Below are positions 1-8,700 of a DNA stretch of 40,814 nt, one piece after another. Within the stretch, counting starts at the first letter, position 1. Each line of letters starts with the position of its first letter. The position numbers were made by a program, and so were the translations under genes. The notes beneath the pieces are model-generated. The model did no database searches, was not told the DNA's origin, and saw only the letters and a program-made list of their open reading frames with translations. Origin of the DNA: Candidatus Desantisiibacteriota bacterium (GTDB taxonomy: Bacteria > JACRDZ01); assembly GCA_016209155.1 (NCBI GenBank), contig JACQWU010000022.1, positions 1 through 40,814 on the forward strand, in the 5' to 3' direction.

Positions 1-2
1 CC

Positions 3-755
3 GGAGCTGTAGCAATATTGGTCAGTGATACTCCCCATGTTTTCCAAATTGATAAAGGTGCTAATGGATATTACGGATATGAAGTAATGGATACATGCCG
101 GCCTGTTCCTGATAGTGAGGCTGGTGATTCTGATTTATCTTTATTGTCCTATCTGGATTGTTGTGAACAGGCATTTTTGGAATATCAAAAACGTGTAACA
201 GGTGCGGATTATCGGCAAACATTCAATTATCTTGCTTTTCATACTCCTTTCGGTGGAATGATTAAAGGAGCGCATCGGACAATGATGCGGAAAATGGCTG
301 GAGCCAAACCCTCAGAGATTGAAATAGACTTTACGCAGCGTGTCATGCCAGGTCTGATTTACTGTCAACGAGTAGGGAATATGATGGGAGCCACTGTTTT
401 TATGTCGCTGGCAAGCACTATTGATAATGGTTGTTTTGATTCCCCCAAGCGAATCGGATGTTTTTCCTATGGATCAGGGTGCTGTTCTGAGTTTTATAGC
501 GGTGTTGTTACAACACGAAGCCAGGATATCCAGCGTCGTTTTGATATAGGCCGCTACTTGAGAGAACGCTATCAATTATCAATGGATGAATATGATGCTT
601 TATTAAAAAGCAATAGTGCAATTAAATTCGGCACACGAAATGTTTCATTGGATTTTCAATTATTTCCTAAAGCATTGACATTATGTCAGGGAAGAGAACG
701 TTTATACCTGGAAAAAATTAGAGAATTTCATCGTCAATACAAATGGATATCATAA
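3..755 (+). CDS. HMG-CoA synthase-like beta-branching enzyme (PksG type), 5' partial
   Basis: The reading frame is open from base 3, so the N-terminal part, including the catalytic Cys region, lies outside the window. About 250 C-terminal residues are present. The visible part matches the PksG/HMGS family: an FHTPFGGMIKGAH segment with the family's active-site His, and a GNMMGAT segment and GSGCCSEF segment typical of the C-terminal half. In trans-AT PKS pathways this enzyme adds an acetyl carbanion from acetyl-ACP to a beta-keto group on a carrier protein, the first step of beta-methyl branching. It stops 19 bases before the ECH2 gene, which acts later in the same reaction series. The donor ACP, decarboxylating KS and ECH1 that complete a cassette are not in the window and are presumably upstream. 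Family assignment is firm; the substrate is not visible. Confidence 0.9.
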   Translation, partial: GAVAILVSDTPHVFQIDKGANGYYGYEVMDTCRPVPDSEAGDSDLSLLSYLDCCEQAFLEYQKRVTGADYRQTFNYLAFHTPFGGMIKGAHRTMMRKMAGAKPSEIEIDFTQRVMPGLIYCQRVGNMMGATVFMSLASTIDNGCFDSPKRIGCFSYGSGCCSEFYSGVVTTRSQDIQRRFDIGRYLRERYQLSMDEYDALLKSNSAIKFGTRNVSLDFQLFPKALTLCQGRERLYLEKIREFHRQYKWIS

Positions 756-774
756 ATTGTTAGTGGAGAGAATA

Positions 775-1524
775 ATGTCAGAAGCAGTTGTTAAGGTACA
801 CGAAATAGAACAAGGTATTGTTCAATTGACTATGCAGGATCGGGTGAATAAAAATACGTTTTCCGAGGAAATGATCCTTGACCTGATCCAGTCATTTGAA
901 TTAATCAAATCCAATTTAAATTATAAGGTGGTAGTTTTAACCGGATATGATAATTATTTTGCTTCAGGAGGAACAAAGGAAGGTTTATTAGCTATACACC
1001 AGGGCAAGGCAAAATTTGCGGATAGGAACATTTATAGCCTTGCATTGGAATGTAAGATTCCTGTGATTGCTGCTATGCAGGGGCATGGAATTGGAGGCGG
1101 ATTTGTAATGGGATTATTTGCCGATTTTGTGATCTTAAGCAGAGAAAGTATTTATACAACTAATTTCATGAAATATGGATTTACTCCGGGAATGGGTGCA
1201 ACGTACATTGTACCTAAGAAACTAGGAATTAGTTTGGCAGAAGAATTATTGCTCAATGCCGGTAATTATCGAGGAGCAGAGCTTGAGAAGCGAGGCATTC
1301 CATTTCCTGTGTTGCCTCGAGAACAGGTCTTGGATCATGCATGTGAAGTGGCTAGACAATTAGCTGAAAAGCCGAGGATATCATTAATCACTTTAAAGGA
1401 TCATTTAACTACACCTCTTCGGGAAGAACTTCCTAAGGTTATTGAGCAAGAACTTGCAATGCATGAAAAGACGTTTCATCAAGAAGAAGTTAAAGATAGA
1501 ATTCTTGGATTATTTGGAAAATGA
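775..1524 (+). CDS. Enoyl-CoA hydratase-fold decarboxylase of the beta-branching cassette (ECH2, PksI-like)
   Basis: A 249-residue crotonase-fold protein. I chose ATG 775 because GTGGAGAG lies 4-5 bases upstream and the product then begins like PksI; a TTG six codons earlier has no such site. The sequence shows AMQGHGIGGGF (oxyanion-hole region) and NFMKYGFTPGMGAT, both characteristic of the ECH2/PksI group rather than ECH1/PksH. With this start, Lys80 and His230 occupy the positions I recall as catalytic in B. subtilis PksI. The family decarboxylates a 3-methylglutaconyl-ACP made by HMGS and ECH1, leaving a methyl (or exomethylene) branch on the polyketide. It sits between the HMGS gene and the PKS genes in one transcription direction, which supports a joint role. 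Which ACP it serves is not evident here. Confidence 0.9.
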   Translation: MSEAVVKVHEIEQGIVQLTMQDRVNKNTFSEEMILDLIQSFELIKSNLNYKVVVLTGYDNYFASGGTKEGLLAIHQGKAKFADRNIYSLALECKIPVIAAMQGHGIGGGFVMGLFADFVILSRESIYTTNFMKYGFTPGMGATYIVPKKLGISLAEELLLNAGNYRGAELEKRGIPFPVLPREQVLDHACEVARQLAEKPRISLITLKDHLTTPLREELPKVIEQELAMHEKTFHQEEVKDRILGLFGK

Positions 1525-1581
1525 TCAAAAGATTCCTGATAGATTTCAAAATATTTGTTCCAGGAACAAAGGAGAAGAGCT

Positions 1582-2757
1582 GTGGACATACAAGAAATAT
1601 TACGTGCTTTAAAGGCAAGGGAAATAACTCCTGAAGAGGCGAAAAAGGAAATAACAAAAATAAAAACAATTAAAGAGCAATCCTCGAACTCTTTTGCAAA
1701 GTTATCTAAAAAACATGATGTTTCTATACAGTTACCAAATTTAAATTCTGCATGCATGGATTTGGAACAATCATGTACAAAAAATAAAGAAAATACACCG
1801 GAAATAGAATCTATAAGAGAAGAGAAAATTTCTTCACCAACGGATACTAAAGAGGCTATTGCAATCATTGGTATGTCAGGAAGATATCCCGATGCAGGTA
1901 ATTTGGAACAATATTGGGACAATCTGGTTCATGCAAAAAATTCGATCAGAGAAATACCTTTATCTCGTTGGGATGTAAATCAATATTATGACCCGCAACC
2001 TTTTAAAAAAGGGAAAATATACTGTAGACGCATAGGATTGCTGGAAAATATAGAATATTTTGATCCTTTATTTTTCAATATTTCACCTGTTGAAGCAGAA
2101 CTTATTGACCCGCAGCATCGTATTTTTATGCAAGAAGCTTATAAAGCATTTGAAGATGCAGGTTACAACAGTAGCTCATTAAACAACAAAAAATGCGGTG
2201 TCTATATGGGAATTATGAGTAATGAATACGGGATGATAGTGAATAAAAACTATCCTGAACTGACCAATACAACTGGTAACAGTTATGCAATTGCAGCAGC
2301 GCGGATATCTTATTTCCTTGATCTTAAAGGACCTGCCATTTCAATTGACACTGCATGTTCTTCATCATTGGTGGCAACACATTTAGCCTGTCAGGCATTA
2401 TTAAATAAAGAAATTGATATGGCATTAGTAGGCGGTGCAACTCTTTACTTAACACCGGAGTCATATATCGGTATGTGTGCATCTGGTATGTTATCACCAG
2501 AAGGTCAATGTAAAACTTTTGATAATAGTGCTGATGGTTTTGTTCCTGGCGAAGGCGTCGGGGCCATTGTATTAAAAAGATTAAAAGATGCTGAGGCTGA
2601 CAATGATAATATATATGGCGTTATCATCGGCTCGGGGATCAATCAGGATGGTAAGACAAATGGGATTACAGCTCCGAGCGTTAATGGTCAAATGGAATTG
2701 GAACGAGATATTTATGACAAATATAGTATCCATCCTGAAAGTATTAGTTACACTTAG
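1582..2757 (+). CDS. trans-AT PKS 1, N-terminal fragment: helical lead plus first part of KS1, ended by an in-frame TAG
   Basis: The start is GTG 1582: AGGAGA at 1570-1575 gives good spacing and the product opens with MDIQEILRAL and a KxREITPEEAKKEI helical motif common at trans-AT PKS N-termini. A TTG at 1555 is in frame but lacks a site. From about residue 92 the protein is a beta-ketoacyl synthase: IAIIGMSGRYP, FFNISPVEAELIDPQHR and the active-site DTACSSS with Cys codon 2356-2358. Translation stops at TAG 2755-2757, where KS homologs usually have Glu or Asp-Ala before HGTGT (expected Y-T-E-M-H-G-T-G-T). The frame continues without shift into 2758-10581, so this and the next entry are one ancestral gene of 3000 codons. 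The fragment alone lacks both catalytic His residues and should not condense. Nonsense mutation, sequencing or assembly error, and readthrough remain possible. Confidence 0.85.
   Translation: MDIQEILRALKAREITPEEAKKEITKIKTIKEQSSNSFAKLSKKHDVSIQLPNLNSACMDLEQSCTKNKENTPEIESIREEKISSPTDTKEAIAIIGMSGRYPDAGNLEQYWDNLVHAKNSIREIPLSRWDVNQYYDPQPFKKGKIYCRRIGLLENIEYFDPLFFNISPVEAELIDPQHRIFMQEAYKAFEDAGYNSSSLNNKKCGVYMGIMSNEYGMIVNKNYPELTNTTGNSYAIAAARISYFLDLKGPAISIDTACSSSLVATHLACQALLNKEIDMALVGGATLYLTPESYIGMCASGMLSPEGQCKTFDNSADGFVPGEGVGAIVLKRLKDAEADNDNIYGVIIGSGINQDGKTNGITAPSVNGQMELERDIYDKYSIHPESISYT
2755..2757 (+). other. In-frame amber codon inside KS1
   Basis: TAG interrupts a KS domain that is otherwise collinear on both sides with no frame change. 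It lies two codons before the first catalytic His. A single G-to-T change from GAG (Glu) would explain it, since the context Y-T-x-M-H-G-T-G-T matches KS domains with Glu at x. TAG also ends several intact genes here (for example at 26598, 28514, 31031 and 35113), so a general reassignment of TAG is unlikely. Confidence 0.9.
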
Positions 2758-5700
2758 ATGCATGGGACAGGAACAAAACTGGGAGATCCCATTGAATTAG
2801 AGGCATTATCTACAGTTTTCAAAGAAAGGACACATCAAAAAAAATTTTGTGCAGTAGGATCTGTAAAAAGTAATATCGGTCATACATCAGCAGCAGCCGG
2901 TGTGGCAAGTGTTCAAAAAGTAATATTATGTCTTAAGTATAAAAAACTGGTGCCGACATTACATTTTAAAAATCCTAATGAACATTTTAATTTTGATGAT
3001 TCTCCATTTTATGTCAATACCCAATTGCGGCCGTGGGAAGATAGAAAGGGAAAACTGCTGCGTGCTTGTGTAAGTTCCTTTGGGTTTAGCGGGACGAATG
3101 CCCATATTGTTATCGAAGAATATCGTCCCAGAAACGACATGGCTCAAACAGCGATGCTTATCAGTAAAGATAAGCCTGTTTTATTTGTATTCTCTGCAAA
3201 GAGGGAGCAGCAGTTGAAAATCTATGCGGAATGCATGAAGAATTGGATCGAATCCAATGAAGATTTTAATCTGTCAGATATGGCCTATACTCTGCAGATG
3301 GGCAGAGAGGAGATGGACTATCGCCTTGTTTTTATAGCAGATTCGAGAGAGGCATTACTTATAAAATTAAAGGGGTTTATCGAAAATAGTCACGTGGCAG
3401 GATTCCTTACTGCACAGGTAAAAAAGAGCAAAGATGGAGTGACAATTTTTGAAACTGATGAAGATGCTAAATCTTTGCTGAGAACTTGGATGAAAAAAGG
3501 TAAATTGAAAAACATAGCAGAATTATGGGTGAAAGGTTTAAATATGGATTGGGAAGAACTATATGACGATATCAAACCTCGCCGCATCAGCCTTCCAACC
3601 TATCCCTTTGCCTGTGAGCGATATTGGGTTCCTGCTATCAAAGCCGAATCTTCATGCGGTAAAGCAGCATACATTACTGCTGCTGATATTCATCCCTTGC
3701 TACACCGCAACACATTCGATCTTTCTGAACAACGATTTAGTTCCACTTTTACGGGTAAGGAATTTTTCCTGGCGGATCATATCGTGAATAGTCAGCGGAT
3801 ATTGCCTGGAGTAGCCTATCTTGAGATGGCCTATGCAGCGTTATGCAGGATCAAAGTTGGTACTGTGAAGGGTCTCTCGAACGTAGTCTGGCTGAGGCCA
3901 TTGGAGGTAGGAGAAAACAGCGTCGAGGTGCATATCATTATTAATGAGAGATATCAGTATGAGATTCAGAGTAGTGATCATGAGGGGCAGAGTCGCGTAC
4001 ACTGCCAAGGTGAGCTATGTCTGAACGATCACGAGGGAGGGAGAGAGCAGCGGCTGTTGATAGAAGAAATTAAGGTACGGTGTACGCATCGGATCGACAA
4101 CCAAACGCTTTATGAACGTATTCGCAAGTTCGGCATTGAGCATGGGCCATCAATGCAGGGAGTGTGTGAGGTGTGGGTTGGAAAAGATGAGGCATTGGCT
4201 GTACTGGAGGTGCCGCATGGTCGTGAAGACGTGGGCTACTACACATTGCATCCTGCGTTGATGGATGGAGCACTTCAAAGCATCGCAGGACTTATGGACG
4301 GATCCACTACTAACAATAGAAGTCCCAGACTGCCATTCAGTGTTGAGAGCATGGAAGTGCTGCATCCTATCAAAGCACAGGGTTATGCGTATGTAAAGGT
4401 GTCAGATAAGGAAAGATTTAATATAGAAATAACGGATAAGAGCGGACTGGTTTGCCTCAGGGTTTATAATCTTGCGTTGCGGGAAATGAGAGATCCTTTT
4501 GATTCGTTCTTCTACGTACCAACATGGAAAGAGGCATTTCAGACAGTTCAGACATCGAGGGAAACTAAACATGTAGGCAGGAGGATTATTATTATCTATC
4601 ATGAGGATAGCGGAGGACTTGAAAGGGAACTGGCAAAGGCGCATGCGGGAGATGAGGTAGTGATGTTGAAGCTCGGGAGTAAAACAGTAAGACATTCCGA
4701 GTATCACTGGGAAATAGAAGAGAAAGATCCTGAGTCACTGGGCAGGTGCGTTGAGCAGATCGAAGCACTGCATACGGTCTATCATCTTGGAGGCATTGGG
4801 GATAGTGAAGTCATTTTAAATGATCCGAAGTCATTGAAGCGGAGCCAAGAAAGAGGAGTAATATCTCTGTTTAGGCTGATCAAATCGCTTTCAAGGCAAG
4901 GATACTATCTGCGCCCTCTTAATCTCAAAGTGATCACCAATAATGTACATCAGGTGATACATGATGGAGATGCCATCAGACCTTATGGAGCGAGTCTTCA
5001 TGGATTGGTGAAGTCAGCGGCAAAGGAGTACCCGAAGTGGAGCTTAAGTTGTATTGACATCAGTTTGCAAGATATGCACGAGAAGCATCTCCTTGCAGAA
5101 GCGATCATTGCAGAACAGGGAAATCCGATGGGCAATGAGGTCGCAATCAGAAAGGGAAGGCGATATGTGCGGGTGATCGAGCCGATACTGCTGCCTGCGG
5201 TCAATCAGTCGCCATTTAAGCATGAGGGGGTATATCTCATTATAGGTGGAGCCGGGGGAATCGGGCTGGAGCTGAGCCGGCATTTAGCAGAGACAGTACA
5301 GGCGAAGCTCGTGCTTATAGGACGGAGCGAACTCAAGAAGAAACAGAAGGAGAAAATATCCCTCATAGAATCGAGAGGTGGGCAAGTGCTCTATCTACGA
5401 GCGGATATCACTGATCTTGAGAGCATGAGAAAGGCAGTCAAGGAAGCGAAGGTATGTTTTGGCAGAATCAACGGAGTGATACATTCGGCCATTGTGCTGA
5501 GAGATAAGACCATAGAAAATATGGATGAAGAGATGTTTATGGAGGCATTGAACCCGAAGGTGAAGGGCAGTTTGGTGCTTCGTGCGGCTATAGAGAGTGA
5601 TAAGTTGGATTTTATGATGTTTTTCTCCTCAGTTCAATCATTTATAGGAGCAGCAGGCCAGGGCAACTATGCTGCTGGATGTGCGTTCAAGGACGCCTTT

Positions 5701-8700
5701 GCGCAGTATCTCAATGCAACGGAGCCTTATCCAGTGAAGATTATCAACTGGGGATATTGGGGTAGTGTAGGAGTAGTGGACTCAGAGGAATACAACCGGC
5801 GGATGGCGGCCAAGAGGATAAGCTCGATCTTTCCTTCAGAGGGGATGGAAGCAGTGCGAAGGGTAATGGGTAATCGGACAAATCAGGTGATACCGCTTAA
5901 GGCAGACAGAGCAGTGCTGAAGCAACTGGGAGTGGATCTTGCATATCCTCTTCATCTCTATCCTCTCGAGATACCATCGGTACTGGATGGAGCTTTAAGT
6001 CAGGTCAGAGCACCTGAGATGGACAGTAGCATTCTGGAACAGCTTCCGAAGGCTATGGATGAGCTCGAGCGGTTTGGATCCCTATCACTGCTCGATGCCT
6101 TTCATCGGATGGGAGTATTTCATAGACACGATGAAAAATATGAGAAAGAGGAGCTTAAGAAGAAGCTAAAGATCATTTCTCGTTACTCCCGTCTATTTGA
6201 TGCACTGTTGCGCATACTGGAGCGGTCAGGATTCATTACACTCAAGGAAAAGGAAGTGTTTATTACAGAGGATTCAGCAATCATTAAAGTGCAGGATGCG
6301 GTAAAAGAATTTGAAAAGAAAAAAAATGAGTTAGCCCTCATTCATCTTGAACTCAGAGCTCATTTAAATTTACTATCAACCTGTGTGAAGGAATACCCTC
6401 GGATCCTTACGGGAGATATTCCAGCAACTGACATCATGTTTCCTCATACCTCAATGGAATTGGTGAAGGGGATATACAAAGGGAATTTGTTGGTGGACTT
6501 TTTTAACAGCTTAGTAGTCTGGAGCCTAAGAGCATACATTCAGGCACTGATCCCCAATTTAGGTAAGGATGATAAGATCAAGATTCTTGAGGTGGGTGCA
6601 GGGACAGGGGGTACCAGTGCAGCGATATTTGATGGGATCAGGGAATATAGAGAGCGATTGCAGTATTTATATACGGATATTTCTGTTGCATTTACTCAGT
6701 ATGGAGAGAAGCATTATGGCGGGGAAAATCCCTATGTCGAATTTAGAGTTCTAAATATTGAAGATGATCCAATAAATCAGGGGTATGGGGCTGGGGAATT
6801 TGATGTGGTAATCGGAGCCAATGTGTTGCATGCTACAAAAGCAATACGAACTACCCTTCGTAATATCAAAATACTCTTGAAGACAAACGGGTGCTTGATC
6901 ATCAATGAGCTTACAAAGAATAATAATTTTGCTACGCTTACCTTTGGGCTGCTGGAAGGGTGGTGGTTGTTTGAGGACGAGGAGAATCGTTTAAAGGGAT
7001 CTCCTCTGCTCAGCCCGGATTTGTGGGAGAGGGTTCTCAAAGAAGAGGGATTTGAGCGTGTGCATATAGTGCGGCAGTCTAATTCGAGTGTTCAAGAATC
7101 AGGCCAGAGCATTGTCATTGCTGAAAGCAACGGCATAGTAAAACAACTTCGATCACAAGCAATACCTGCTGAGAGGTCCATATCTGAGCCGCAGAGATCG
7201 AGGCATTCTCTTTCTGCTCCGCATGTTATAGTCAAGGGTTCTTGCAAACCAAATCAAGATGCAACAAGGTCACAGGACGAGGAGGCTCAACAGAAAACAG
7301 ATGAAGAGGATATCAGGCATTATGCAGAGGAGAAAATTATAGAATGTCTGATTTATGCCCTTAAGATTGATAGACGGCACTTTGATCCGATTACACCGTT
7401 CACCGAGTTTGGCGTTGATTCGATTCTTGCTGTTGAGATCATCAACCAGGTCAATGAGAAGCTAGGCGTTACTTTGAGGACGACTGACCTGTTCAACTAC
7501 TCAACTATCGGCATGCTCAGTGAATACATTGCCAAAGAGTTTGGCGAGATATTAATCTGCAAGACCACGACTCATAATAAAATGCCTGCTGAAATCAGGA
7601 CAGAGGAATTATTTAAGACCAATTCTGAGAGCAGCAGTATACAGAGAGAGACACAAGAAGGGGACAACTATGCAGCAGCATCAAACATCAAAGGAGAAGG
7701 TTTTAGGGATTGCGCACAAGAAACTACAAGGCATTCGTCTCAGACTACCCATGCAGAGGACTCAGATATAGCCATAATAGGCATATCGGGACGGTTTCCC
7801 GGAGCTAATGATATTAATGAATATTGGATGAATTTGAAAAGTGGAAAAAATTCAATAGATGAGTTAAAAAGATGGAAGTTAAACACATTTTATGATCCTG
7901 ATCCGCAAGCACCAGACAAGAGCTACTGCAAGTGGGGTGGGATGCTGGAGGACATTGATAAGTTTGATCCTCTGTTTTTCAATATCTCACCAAAAGAGGC
8001 TGAACTGATGGACCCTCAGCAACGGCTATTTTTAGAAGAGGCGTGGAAGGCTTTGGAGGATGCAGGTTATTCTGACAGGGAGCTTGAGGGAAAAAGGTGC
8101 GGAGTGTTTGTGGGCAGTGGAGCAGGAGATTATACAACCATCTTAAAAGAGAGGGATATATCTCCAGATGCGTATGCCTTCGTGGGAAACAGCCAGTCCA
8201 TTTTGGCAGCACGCATATCATATTTTCTGAATCTGAAGGGACCGGGGATTGCCATTGATACTGCCTGCTCATCGTCACTGGTAGCAATTCATTTGGCATG
8301 TGAGAGTATTCTGAGCGGGACATGCGAGTTAGCAATAACCGGAGGTGTGACTATCCTTACTACATCATCCTTTCATATCATGGCGAGTCGGGCAGGCATG
8401 CTATCTCCTGACGGGCAATGCAAGGTCTTTGACCATAATGCAAACGGTTTTGTCCCGGCTGAGGGTGTGGGGGCAGTAGTTTTAAAACCTTTGGAGCAAG
8501 CCCTCAGAGATGGGGATCATATATATGGAGTTATTGTTGGATCAGGGATCAATCAAGACGGGAGGACTAATGGAATCACAGCTCCCAGCGGACCATCTCA
8601 GACTGCATTGGAATGTGAAGTGTATAACCGATATAGGATTCATCCCGAGAGAATTACCTATATAGACGCACACGGCACCGGGACCAAGCTTGGGGATCCG

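Noticed and set aside
1555-1581. TTG 1555 as the start of PKS 1
   Set aside because: No ribosome site; GTG 1582 has AGGAGA at proper spacing and begins the typical helical lead.
1479-1922. 147-residue frame on the minus strand, and similar long minus frames inside the PKS genes (for example 9517-9933, 13131-13526)
   Set aside because: They lie opposite conserved KS, DH or linker coding sequence, show no domain pattern and lack ribosome sites.
2755-2757. TAG read as pyrrolysine or as a genome-wide sense codon
   Set aside because: TAG ends several intact genes at expected lengths, and no pyl genes or suppressor tRNA are visible in the window.
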